From: Jaapia argillacea MUCL 33604
Lineage: Eukaryota > Basidiomycota > Agaricomycetes > Jaapiales > Jaapiaceae
DNA length: 64,000 nucleotides
Direction: 5' to 3'
Assembly: GCA_000697665.1 (NCBI GenBank)
Contig: KL197712.1
Location: forward strand, 141,981-205,980
Below are positions 45,647-56,900 of the stretch, piece after piece. The notes under the pieces are model-generated. The model searched no databases, had not been told where the DNA came from, and saw nothing but the letters and a program-made list of their open reading frames with translations. Position numbers and translations under genes: made by a program. Every line of letters starts with the position of its first letter. The stretch's first letter is position 1.

Positions 45647-45882
45647 GATATTTTCGTTGCCGGGTGCACCAGTTATTCAATGCCAATGAGACAAGACCGA
45701 CGAAGCTGGAGAAAGAGAACCTTCTTGGGACTTACGTAAACAAGTGCTTAGTGTTGAGGTCGAATTCAACTAGTACTTGGGCTGCGAGCTAGTGCGAGGT
45801 CAAATCGCATTGCTTCGGCATAAATTCTACGATATCGTACATTTGACTTTCATTTCTGTTACTTCTATTGGTTCAGGAGAAA

Positions 45883-47547
45883 CTACAAGGACCTTTTCTT
45901 GTCTCCGAGGGCTTTGAGTAACTCGGAAGGAGGCAACTCAGGTGGGTAATGCTGGAGCGTCTGGTTTCGGCTACTGACGAAGTCACTGTATGCTGTCGAT
46001 CCATTCGTGGTGGAAAGCAACCGAACATAAGATTGGTCACTGAACCCATCAGTGTTGTTATATTCCCCATAATCGAATCTGTCGAAGGCGTCAATGAGAT
46101 GGAGATATGATCACGTTCCGGTTTACTCACAGTGCATAAACATTTCTTAAGAAAGCGTCTCCTAGGATCATATCAAAGCCTGAAAAACCCTTCGAGTCGA
46201 GGGTGAAGGGCTGATATGTATTGAAACAGAATGTCACCGATGAGCCATTTGGAAGCTCGATCGTGGTTAGGTTGGTAATGTCCAGGGGATGAATGACAAA
46301 GGCGTCGCCGCTGTGGATAACGATGAGAATTTGATCGCGCGAAAAAACTGGTGACTTACCCGAGAGTGAATTCAAGATCAGTGGTGTTCAAGCACGGTAC
46401 TATCCAAACATCCTCTTCTTTATCATAAACAGCGCCAGAGATGTTGCCATATATGAAGTCGACCAGAGGTCGCGGTAAGGGAGGCAACGTGTATCCAGTG
46501 TCGAGAACAGCTACGCTGCTTCCTTTCGGCGTACCCGCGACAGTGGAGTTCAACGGGTAAGACTTTCCATGTACGGTGACACCATCGACAAGGACTGTCC
46601 ATCGCTCAAAGTTTGACGTTGGAGGAAAGCGCGGCAACTTGGGGGCGTTGGATATGTTTGAGAAACGTGGAATATACTCGGAAATGGTGAACTCTCCCTC
46701 CAAAGTGCTTGCAAGATCATCTGCACGACCAAGTTGGATGGATATGAAGTTGGGAATAGAGCCGTTTTGTTGGAAAATATTGGACAGAGGCGTCAGACCG
46801 AGAGTGTTGTTCACTCCATACGCTTGCTTGAGTAAGATGTCAGCTGTGGAGGAGTTGTCGAAGGCAAGGCCGAGGATGCCGTATATTCCTTGCTCGAAAA
46901 GCCCACCCTCTTCGGTATACTGTGCACATAGGAATCAATTTAGAGGGAAACTCGTGAGGCAGGGCCTTTGACTTACATTTTGGACGTTGATGAAGGCTGT
47001 TGTCAATATGGTACCATGAGTTCCAAAGACCCTGGAATTTGAAAGTCATGGCGCCTACCTTGAGATGGAATAGTATAAGACCCGATCTTCAGTTCTGCAA
47101 AGTCGATAGAGCCCTGGACAGAGCCTTCACCGTACGACAGGTTGCCATGGATGGACGTTCGGTTGGTCAGTTGAAGCTTCGAGGGTGGGTATACCCAAAG
47201 ATCGGAGGAGCCACTGTCGATGACGACGATCATGTCTGAAACAAACGGGTGAGCACGCAATTGAAAAAAGATATTTGAAAACTCACCGACACCACCGAGC
47301 GTAATACTGGTTCCATACTACCGAAGGCTAAGCAGGGCATCTTCCATAGCAAGCAGATACAACTTACAATAGTGTTTTGGAGATTGTCGATGGACAAATT
47401 CCCACTTGCTTGTTGCGCTGACGCAAGATTGAGGAGATGATTGCCGGGGGGTCTCGCCCGTTTCGCGAGAGGGAGATTCATCGCTGTTGTGGGACTACCT
47501 AGCATGAGTCCCAAGATACAGAATTGGAGTAACACCGATTGCTTCAT
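45883..47547 (-). CDS. Secreted pepsin-type aspartic protease (447 aa)
   Basis: A1-family endopeptidase. Seven exons in frame: 47368-47547, 47287-47317, 47059-47235, 46977-46996, 46360-46919, 46131-46310 and 45883-46078 (1,344 bases). The N-terminus MKQSVLLQFCILGLMLG is a signal peptide, followed by a propeptide with LAKRARPP (Kex2-like KR). The mature part has YGTSITLGGVDMIVVIDSG, the first catalytic Asp in DSGSSDLWV, flap region LSYGEGSVQGSIDF, IYGILGLAFDN, the second catalytic Asp in AVLDTGYTLPPLP, and FDMILGDAFLRNVYALFDY near the end. Several NxT/S glycosylation sites are present. Exon 2 needs the acceptor ending TTCGGTAG to give YGTSITLGG. The two other copies in the window are broken, so this is the only working gene of the set here. 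Confidence 0.93.
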
Positions 47548-50410
47548 GTTGTTTGGGATTTGGATGGGTTATAGCCATCTACATCGACCAGGCCAAAGTT
47601 TTATACCAGGCATCCAATGGGGCTGTTCGTCGGCATGCTTCACGGATCGTACCTTGCTCGACACAACCGAAGTGCTGGAGTGAGCGGATGTGAGTGAGCG
47701 GGCAGTGTGCACCCTGGTAGCCATCCACCGGCGAGCTCTCAAGTGAGACACCTGTCAGTCCACACCCAAATCCTTGCCGAGAAACCAGGCAAATGCGGAA
47801 TCTGATACATCCATCGCGAAAGAATTTCAACTTTGGAAGGGAATGCGCCTTGGCATAAGTAGTACCCTTCGATTTGAGCCTTTTGACGCCCTTCCGTTAG
47901 TGAGGTCCCAGCGGTCGAGGGATGACACTCGGCACATCTGAAATGTGACGGTCTTGAAAGGAATGATTCAGAGAAGGGAAAGGGAGGGGGACTCGGTTTG
48001 GAATGCGACCCGCTCCCTGGGCAATTTTCGGAATGGAAGTTGAGGAGGATTACATGGCGGTTTCATATAGCACGAGGGACCGTATGTCTGACACGACGAA
48101 AGCTTGGCTAGGGGCCGAGAAGAAGAGCAAAGAGGTATGTTGGACGAAGGGGCGTAGCTTAAATTTAGCATTTTCGGAGAACGGCGAAGACAAGTAGAGA
48201 TCCCTGGAGAGAGATGGGAGGATAGAGAGAAAGGCCTGGGTAGGGTGGAATAGGGTGGAATCTCCGAGTAGTTGCGGGGCAGTCAAGGAAAGCTTCCCAA
48301 AGGGTGAGGTGTAGCGACGCCGTCCGAGTGAAGAAGAAGGCTAGTAGACGATGAGCACAGAGAAGTCTCGGGCGAGATATTGGCAGTTGTGATGAGGTGT
48401 GATCTGGCTGTAAGAGTCATCTCTCGTCGTCGGCTACGACGGAGGGTGAGGACACAAAGCAAGACGAACCTGGAGAGGAAATTCGCACCAAGCTGCACCG
48501 GTACCCTGGATATTGACCGACCACAGGCCACCAAACTCGCTCCACGACTACGCCAGGTCCTCCGCTGCGTGTCCTGGAAGAACAAGAATTGCAACCATCA
48601 CGTTGGGGGAGAATAATTCTGGATATGCGGTGACTTAAATTGCTTTCAAGGCGTAAAGCGATTTTTTTGAGGCGTAAAGCTTGATGTAGGGGTATATCCG
48701 TTGAACGAGTTCTTGGCGCACTGAAGGTGTTCCACGGATTGCACCGTACAAAATACAGAGATGAGTCCTCGGGAGAGAAATCGTAAGCCAGTAGACACAA
48801 AACTGGTCAAGCAGCGTATATGCTGGAGCCAGAAAATCGTCGAGTGGTTGTGTAGTCGCCGTCGCCGCCTCGCGGACTTGCGAAACGTGTTGCCGAGTTC
48901 CCGATGGGGCAGGGCATCCCTTCTTCGAACATTCTGCCACAGGACCACCACCTATCACCAGCGACGACAGGCTGCATGGGCTGACCGTTTGGCCCCCTTT
49001 TGACGGTGCAATTATTATCCAAGGCTGGCAGGGGACTGACGAGCTCCGTCAGACCGTCAATCTCCAATTTCCATCTGGATATCTGCCAGGCTCGCACCAC
49101 AACTTCCCCACAAATGATTGCTGTCTTCTAGTGGATTCTTCACCGTTTCTTGCTGTCGGTAATCGTCTGTCGACATGCCCTCAAACGGGATTGCAAGCAA
49201 TTTCCATCTGCTCGGGCTCCCTGTGGAACTGTGATTCATTCACGACTTGAATTTGCCGCCTTCAGTCCAAGTAGCAGGAGGGCGTTTAGCGACCCTTCCG
49301 AAATCAGACGGAGAATCATGGACGGTGAGTCCCTCCCAGACCAATGTATGAAAGTTGTTGGGACTTCTGCGCCGCTTGGATGTGTTGGAAAATTTGGGAG
49401 TGGATAGTCGTTGCTTGTTGTCCACGACTGCTCGCGCGGGGTCCATCTGGACCGCGATGGCTCTGTGTCGCAAATGAGGCTTGATCACACCAAATCTTGG
49501 ATCTTGTTCTTGAGCTGGATTCCTTGATGGTTCAGTTGAGCTCCATGGACGAGTTGGCTGATGTTAACTTGCCTCCTTGCGGGCGCATGAGCCTGCGTGA
49601 CGTGTCACGCTTATCGTCACACATTGTGACGCATGGGAGACGAGCTCGGGAGCCTTGGGGGTTGGAAGCAGGATATGGAAGAAGCGTTTTATTTCATTGA
49701 GGAGGTTTCTGATGGGATACATACTGATATTCGCCTCGATGGTGTCTGTCCTAGTAGGGACCGGAGCCATCGTTCCCTCCCGCAAGACGATCGACCCATG
49801 TGGGAACACGGAAGCAAATCTGCTTTGGAGTGGAATTGAAGATATTGAGGTCAAGGAGTCTGTCCTGCACCCTGAACCTCAACTTATGCGCTCTTTGGGG
49901 ATCCTTCGCTAAGGAGGCCAGCCGGGCGTATCGAGTACTGGAAGAATCCTATCGTCCAGGTAGCCCTGAAAATGAGATGTGGTGGTCGATTTCCAAGCCG
50001 CGCTGCCCCACATCCAGCTCTGGTTTCGTCTTGCGAAGTTCCCTTGGCGTCGACAGCAGGAACTTCCCGCGGCAAATGGATCAAGGGCATGAGCATATAG
50101 GCTGTTGCTCGTCGACTCGCCATCTTCGCCTCGATGCCACGGGCACCCCTCGGATTGAGAGAATTCTCTAGCGAGGAATTCCATTGGCTGACTACTTCCA
50201 GATGTATAGATGCGAGCGCGAATGTCTTGGCGGTTGGTGTCCAGTGGATCAAGACTTTCTTTTGTCGCCGCGGAGAGTGGTAGAGCGCACCCAGTCTAGT
50301 TCCGCCTCCCTATTGGCTGCCTCCGAGACTCCAAAACGGGCAACACCCTCTCCTCTCCGACAAACTAGCTCTCGAACCCTGAACGCCGTCTGATGCAATT
50401 TCCAACATAT
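47548..50410. other. Middle of unit 3, no supportable gene
   Basis: The inverted equivalent of 11113-13981 and 16720-19588. Open frames are not conserved between copies. It contains the palindrome CGTGACGTGTCACG at 49596-49609, 930 bases upstream of long member 3. Part of it is the upstream region of the protease gene and should hold that promoter (47548-47900). Confidence 0.5.
49596..49609. promoter_or_regulatory. Palindrome CGTGAC-N2-GTCACG
   Basis: CGTGACGTGTCACG is an inverted repeat with a 2-base spacer, followed by CGTCACACATTGTGACG, a second loose palindrome (49616-49632). It is 930 bases upstream of the ATG at 50532. Confidence 0.5.
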
Positions 50411-50414
50411 CGCA

Positions 50415-50430
50415 GCCTATTTAACCGGGG
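50415..50430 (+). promoter_or_regulatory. TATA-type core promoter of long member 3
   Basis: GCCTATTTAACCGGGGAGC precedes a C/T-rich leader (about 50450-50525) running to the ATG at 50532. Units 1 and 2 have the same element with one base changed. Confidence 0.6.
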
Positions 50431-50531
50431 AGCATGTTTCTTTACCCCTTCGCTTTTTTTCGACCGCTGTCTTCTCGTTTCTGCTCTCTCCTACTCCACA
50501 AATTTCTCTGGAGACTCTCTCCGCAGTCCCC

Positions 50532-51136
50532 ATGCGTGTTCTTGAAGAGCCTTTCCCTGCCTTCACCTTGGTTGTTACCCAGGCGCAGAATATGCGAGAT
50601 GTAGCCCCTGATCGCCGCTCTTACAACCATACGTATGCAAGGTCGTCTCCAACGAGGCCGGTGGATCCCTTGACCGTCAGTTCCCATTTATTTCTTGTTC
50701 GCGCTCTTGACGGTGAGCTGATTGTATGCGCAGATGACTGTGGACTACCCATACGACGACCCAATGTTTTTCCCAACTTTGACTTGGGTATGTTGTCGAC
50801 ATACCCATGCCGTCTTTTTTCTCAACGTCGTGTCGCATTTCAGCCCGAGATTGCCCCCGAAGTGGCGGACAATACAGACGCTGTCAATCTGCAGGTAGCT
50901 CTCGACAGCCTCGCTGCAGAGGAAGGGACCCGGCCTCCGTCGCGTCATAGTCGGAAGCGATTCTCGACCCTCGTCGTTGTGAGTTCCTCCTTTTGATCAT
51001 CTTCTTTTATGTACTCATGTCATTTCTCTAGGACCTGGCTCTCACTATCAAGAGAAAATGTCAGGGAGTTTTGACAGGCTCCAGCAGGCCTCCCAAAGCT
51101 TCTCCTTCTTTGTCCTCCGTGGACAAGTTGGCTTAG
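50532..51136 (+). CDS. Orphan family, long member 3 (145 aa)
   Basis: Exons 50532-50675, 50734-50787, 50844-50978 and 51032-51136 (48+18+45+35 codons) are all in phase 0. Starts MRVLEEPFPAFTLVVTQAQ; exon 2 MTVDYPYDDPMFFPTLTW; exon 3 PEIAPEVADNTDAVNLQVAL and ending RKRFSTLVV; exon 4 DLALTIKRKCQGVLTG. Against member 1, exon 2 has three differences, all synonymous. Exon 3 has nine synonymous and three conservative changes. Exon 4 is much freer after KRKCQG. So the middle of the protein, not the tail, is under constraint. No known domain. Function unknown. Confidence 0.72.
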
Positions 51137-51791
51137 ACTTGGGTTGTTTGTCGTTCCGCTGTCGACTCCCGTTGGAAGGATCATTCGTCCATAATTGTTT
51201 TCTAAAAAGATCTATCCATTGTCTTCACTCGTTCCTTTGCTCATGCTCACCCCATGTCGTCTTCCCAGTTTCAGTCCTGCTCCTTTCGATCAATATATTT
51301 GCTTAACTCTTACATGCCGGAGATCTGAATAATCGTCGCTCGCCACCGGGGCAAACAAGGAGACGAGAGAACACCATATGAGAAGTATGGAGAAAACTTG
51401 GGAGACGGGCCATGTATGACGTGCGCAACAACGAGCCCAGGATGACACCATTGAAGGAAACGGGTGGGCGTTGAAATATTGAAAGGTGAACCCGGTAGCC
51501 CACAATTACCAAGCTGAGATGGGGAAGGGTCTGTCCCATTACTTTCCCGATCACTGGTGGTTTGACCGCGATTCACATTAATCTCGTCGCAATCTACCTC
51601 GACCACACCTTCACCAACTGCTATACACGCATTTTCCACTCCATCAGATACGAAACCATGCCAAGATAAATAGGGAGATCCAGTAGTGATTACACTTGAT
51701 ATACACATAACTAGAAAATGAATAGCAGGAAGCGCATATACACAGTCCAACCCTAAAGTACACCCAAGATCCATACAGTCAAGCTCCCAAC
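51137..51791. other. Flank of unit 3
   Basis: The 3' flank of long member 3, similar in part to 15690-16000 of unit 2. A minus-strand open frame of 154 codons (51310-51774) covers the region but has no match in unit 2 at the protein level. I see no gene. Confidence 0.45.
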
Positions 51792-52937
51792 TCAGCGAAC
51801 CGTTCTAACAAGAGCTCCCAACGACCCTCTCTCCCTCTTAAGAGCCTCCCTCTCCCTCCACTTTTCCTCCGCCGTCTTCAAAATCGGCACCACATATCTC
51901 TTCCAAAACCCAGGATCCTTCTCCCATATATCCTCTCCACTAATCCCCACCACCAAATCCCCTCTCCTCGAGGTCATATTTACGAAATCTGCGAAATGGC
52001 CCGCGGCGGGGTTTGGTGGTGTTGTTGGGACGTTGTCGCCGTCGCCTAGGAGGATGAGGGCTTCACGGTCGTATTGTTTTGCTACGCGCATCATGGTGCT
52101 AAGGGTTGGGAGGAAGTGGATTCGACCCTTTTTGGTGTAGAGTTGGATTGCGCCGAAGAAGTTGCGGGGGACGAAGAGGACTATCGTGCCTACGCGGAGT
52201 GTGGGTGATTAATGGAAAGCGGAGACGAAATAACCACGAGTGCATACCTTTCCGAGAGTAACAAACCAAGTTAATGTTCTTTCCCGGTCGGATGGCATGC
52301 TAGATCGAAAGGCTCATTAACACCTGAAACCATACTCGCGTATCAAGGAACACGCACCACATCAACGTTTACATCCCCATGCCTAGCCGAAACTTCCACA
52401 TAACTCAAACACTTATTCGCACTCGTACCATCTGTCGACAATTTCAAGTCGATATTCCCATGTCGACATTCGAATGAAGCGTTCAAGGGAGCTTCGCGGG
52501 ACTTGGCTCGACGGCGAAGTTCTTTGGGTGAGAGACGGGGTTGGTTTGGGATGGTATGTTCGGGGAGTTCGGGGTTAATCTTGTAGGTCCCTTCATGCAT
52601 ATGAATGTTAGATCGCTAGCGCGAGCAAGAGACGAGGATGGCGTACCGTAAATGGGGCTGTGTCGGGTGTGGACACAGATAAAGTTGGAGGCGGCTACAT
52701 CTGCTATGCTATATGTCCTTGCAGGAGCTTGCGCGGGGTCGCTTAATGTAGAAGAACCTCCTTCAAAGGCCCGCGTCGGTGGTGCATACGGCGGTGGTAG
52801 CTGTTCGTTCTCAGCCTGGGGTCAATCATATCAGTATCGGCCTACACTGCAATCGAGACGTGACCAACGAGTGTACGCTTCTCATCGGCAGCGGTGGGGA
52901 GCGCTGGTAATGGCTGGTCTTTGTCTGGGATGATCAT
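51792..52937 (-). CDS. DUF7330-type protein (306 aa)
   Basis: Five exons in frame: 52869-52937, 52647-52815, 52358-52590, 52248-52299 and 51792-52189 (921 bases). An N-terminal Pro-rich part (LPPPYAPPTRAF) leads into two short beta-rich repeats: ADVAASNFICVHTRHSPIYG, and FECRHGNIDLKLSTDGTSAN with VEVSARHGDVNVDV. A second half follows with INLVCYSRKGTIVLFVPRNFF, IQLYTKKGRIHFLPTLS and a C-terminal segment with LILLGDGDNVP and FWKRYVVPILKTAEEKWRER. This arrangement is that of the basidiomycete DUF7330 family, whose role is unknown. The repeated RxGDI/RHGxVxV pattern suggests a beta-solenoid-like sheet. No signal peptide. The first donor (GTTGGT) is weak, so the N-terminal 23 residues are less certain. 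Confidence 0.8.
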
Positions 52938-53264
52938 GTTGACTCGCGCTTGGCTGGAGAGGGATAGGGAAAAAGATGCCTGAGAGGAAAGTAGAGGACA
53001 ACCTTATAGAAGGCGAGCATATGATGGTGCTGCGGTTGCACAGCCGAGCTTCCGGTATACACGCAAACTGTGCTTTGCTGATTTCATTCTTTTGGCTGCG
53101 GGTTCAGAATCGAGCCTTGAGGCCTCACTGCCTGGAGCAAAGCGGTTTCGATAGCTTGAATAGTTGGGATTAGCGAAAACTTAGTCGGTATCGGTGTTCT
53201 CTTCAAAGTTCAGGTATTGCAAGCGACTCAGCCGCAGCCTGACTTATCCTTCAAGTTCCTCCTC

Positions 53265-53435
53265 ATGGCAAAGTTCGGACCCGCTCATTTCTTAGCACCT
53301 GCTGCGGCTTTTACAATGGCTATTACTGTTGTCTTTTACGTTCGATATACGATCAGAACAACGCGTTTGGAAGCTCAGGTTCGCCGTGAGGAAGAACTCG
53401 AGAGGACACATGCCGTAAACTCGAAAATGTCTTGA
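53265..53435 (+). CDS. Small single-pass membrane protein (56 aa)
   Basis: A compact ORF starting MAKFGPAHFLAPAAAFTMAI, with one membrane segment at about residues 9-27 and then a charged helix (TTRLEAQVRREEELERTH). Size and layout recall small mitochondrial inner-membrane or respiratory-complex accessory proteins, but I cannot name it. The start at 53265 is the only ATG before the membrane segment. Confidence 0.5.
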   Translation: MAKFGPAHFLAPAAAFTMAITVVFYVRYTIRTTRLEAQVRREEELERTHAVNSKMS

Positions 53436-53992
53436 GGGGTATCGCAGGAGGGCAGGAAACAGATCCTTGTATGTCATGTTATGGATTTTCAGGAATTGTG
53501 TTGAGTACCCACACAGACTACGTCCACTCGTTGATAAAGTCAAAAGGCATGGTCAGGTCAAAGCCTCCAGTACGCCTCCTTACCGCCCCACCAACAATGG
53601 ATTCCATGGAACTGCTGGGTACTCATCGAGCAGCTGAGGAACATGTTGAAGGGTGGAGGGTTTTGCATTTTGGTGGATCTGCGCAAAATTAATGTTGGGT
53701 GGCGGTTGTCAGTGAATCTACTATGAATCTGCCCCTTCAAAGTGCATGAAAGCCGTTCAAGGGTGCTCTAATGGTCGATGTCTCAGGGCCAGTTTTGTTG
53801 AAGTCAGTCGTTGACCTTGAAATAAATATTCTGCCCGACGCCAGCAACAGCGCCAAGACCAGCTAAAATAGGCGAAGCTGATACGGAATTCTGTATGTCA
53901 TCGGGGCGCACCATCAACGCCCTTGGCTATAACATACCACTCAGCTTGCTGTTCTCTTTTCCCGCTCAGTTTTTCACTCATTGCAGTCTACA
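53436..53992. other. Intergenic stretch before SEC1
   Basis: No gene is seen in these 557 bases. The last 100 bases are pyrimidine-rich, as expected of a fungal promoter and leader. Confidence 0.45.
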
Positions 53993-56900
53993 ATGCCCTC
54001 GCTCATCGCAACAGTCCGAACAAGTCCGTAAACTAAACAATCGCCGTTGTTAACCTCCTCCTGACGGTCGGTTGCAGAGTTCCTAGATGCTATACGATCA
54101 GTCAACCCTCCAGGCCGATGGAAAATCCTGGTCGTAGACGAACATTCCCAGAAGTTACTGGGCTCAGTTCTCAAGCAATTCGATATCCTCGAGGAGAATG
54201 TAACCCGTAAGTACTTACATCACCCCTCAACCTTTCATGTCCATGCATCCTCGGGGTGATCGCTGAAACGAATGGGCGTCAACAGTGATTGAATCAATAA
54301 CGAGCAACCGCGATCCCCAACCGCAATTTGAAGCTGTGTACATCTTGATGTCAACCTCGCAAAATATCGACCGTATCATCAAAGATTACTCGGATGGGAA
54401 GCAACAATACGCTGTCGCCCATCTGTTCTTCATCGACGGTACGTCCCTGCCTTTATCTTATCCTTGAACACCATTGGATGGAGTGGAACCGTTGAGTTGA
54501 CGAAGGGTGTCCCAGGGTTGGCCGAGCATTTATTCGAGAGGTTGACTTCCTCCCCTGCTGAACCACATCTCAAGACTCTCCAAGAACTGTACATTAACTT
54601 CTGGCGTACGTTCCTTACTTCCCCACCCCCTTCCTAACCTAATTTGGACGACCCATTCACACAGCAATCGAATCCCAAGCATTCTCTCTCAAACTCCCCC
54701 ACTTCTTCTTCACCCTCTACTCCCCTCCCCGCACCGAATCCGCCTACCCCATCGCCCGCGCCCGTCTACTCTCTGACATATCCTTCCTCTCACGCCAACT
54801 CGCCAACGTTCTAATAACCCTAAATGAATACCCCTTCATTCGCTATTACCTCCCTTCCCACCACTCTCCCCTCGGCCCATTGAAACCACACGCGACTACA
54901 AGACCACCCCCGCCCAAAGAAGAGGGCAGTGCGAGGTGGAGGACTAGTTTGGCTAGGGGTGACCAGGCTAGGGCGTATGAGAGTGTCGAGACAGATTTTT
55001 GTTCAAAGTTGATTGCATTTGAGCTGCAGTCGGTGTTGGATGAGTATAAGAAGGCTAACCCTGAATTCCCTGTGAGTTGTTCGGTCGATTTTGGAGTTGA
55101 TTGTGAGGCTGATAGAAGATGTTGTGTTTTGGGTGTTGATAGAAAAAGGAGAACCCACCGAGACCGAGGTCGACGTTTATCGTTACTGATCGAGCGATGG
55201 ATATGGTTGCACCTTTTGTTCATGAATTTACTTATCAAGCTATGGTGAACGATTTGCTACCTGTAGAGGATGGGACGAAATACACGTACGTCTCTTTACT
55301 CGTCTTAAATCCAACTCCAATCCGCATGACTTATCCCGCCGTTCGTTGGGAATATACAGATACAAATTCCAGTCCTCAATGGGCACCTTCGAGAACAAGA
55401 CAGCAACTCTGTCGGACGATGACAGTGTCTGGACCGGAGTGCGACATATGCATATGAGAGAAGCTATTGATAAACTTATGGAGGACTTTAACAAGTTCTT
55501 GCAGGATAATGCAGGGTTCAAAGGGTTAGTCATCCCTTTTGGTTTTGGATCCGCCACTGAGCGCTGATGTTTTGTTCCGGGCTACAGAGAAGGAGCTGCG
55601 AGTTTGAATGATATGAAAGACATGTTGGCGAGCTTACCTCAATATCAAGAACAGCGAGAGAAGGTCAGTTCCATCCCACATTCTTAAACACAAGCTAGCA
55701 ACGGGGCTTACAAGGAGGCGATGTGGTTGTCCTTGTAGTTCTCCTTGCATCTGAACATGGCGCAAGATTGTATGAGTATATTCGAGGGTGACAAGTTGCC
55801 TGCCGTGGCTGAAATTGAACAGGTGCGTGCGTTTGTTGACTTTGTTTGTCACAACCTCATTTTCAATGTCTATATGCCATTGTTGTCTGGGATGCTCTGA
55901 TCGCTATCAGAAATGTGCGACTGGTTTGACAACAGAAGGAAAGACGCCCAAGACTCTGGTGGAAGAAATGGTCCCCATACTGGACAGCCGAGAAGTCATG
56001 TAAGTTTATCCTTCAATTTGGATCGTTTCTCCCAAAACCAACGTATTATTCTTTAGAAACTTGAACAAAGTTCGCATCGTGGCGTTGTACATCCAATTCC
56101 GAGAGGGAGTACCAGATGAAGATCGGAGGAGATTGTATCAGCATGCTAGGCTGTCTATCCCTGAACAGGATGCTGTCAATGCTTTGACGCTGCTCGGAGT
56201 TAGGATCAGCAGGGTAAGTCGGATCTGGTTCGGTTGTGGTAGGGTTACATCTATGGTACTGACGGTTGGCTGATGTTTAGGGTCCTAATGATAAGGATAT
56301 CAAGAAGAAGCTGAAACAGAAGTCTGGAAATTCGACTGAGGAAGAGTACGAGCTTTCACGATTCAAGCCTCTACTCCGAACTCTACTTGAGGTATGGCTC
56401 ATCTCCTTGCGTTGACATTCATACATTTACTAAACACCTCCCCTCTCTTTCAGGAACAAGTCTCTGGAAAACTAGATGCTACCCTCTTCCCTTACGTCAA
56501 AGATGCACCATCAGCTTTCTCCCCAACCGTTAGTGTGAAGGCTCCTCCTCCTCAAGCAACGTCGTTGCGTAGTGCGAAACCTAGTTGGCATCGAGCTCCT
56601 AAACCTGGCCCTTCGCCCGCTGATGCGAGGGAGAGGATCATCGTGTTTATGGCTGGTGGAATGACATATTCCGAGATGAGAGAAGTGTATCAACTGACGA
56701 ATAGTTTGAACAAGGAGATCATCATCGGTTCGTCCGTCTCTCTTCTCTCTACGAAATACAATCTCAAGGTCGGGTGGTTCGCTTTCTATCTCAGGATCGA
56801 CTCATGCCATGCCACCCAGTGCATTCGTTGACGATCTCAAAGTTCTCGAACTCGGAGGTGTCGGATCCAAAGCCCTTCCAAATGGCCTTCGCGACAGCGA

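Larger units (their letters stand above)
45850..51780 (-). repeat. Unit 3 of the triplicated block, inverted
   Basis: Reverse-orientation copy of units 1 and 2, about 25 kb away and the most complete. It keeps the whole protease gene (minus strand), the middle segment, the long orphan gene (plus strand) and the outer flank through about 51450, possibly to 51780. Limits are by eye. Its protease has the signal peptide that units 1 and 2 lack, so unit 3 is nearest to the ancestral state. Because it is inverted, recombination between unit 3 and unit 1 or 2 would invert the 25-30 kb between them. Confidence 0.8.

Noticed and set aside
54438-54516. SEC1 exon 4 starting upstream, so as to include GVPG before LAEHLFERL
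   Set aside because: No AG acceptor gives that frame. The acceptor TGTCCCAG at 54515 joins in frame as DGLAEHLFERL.
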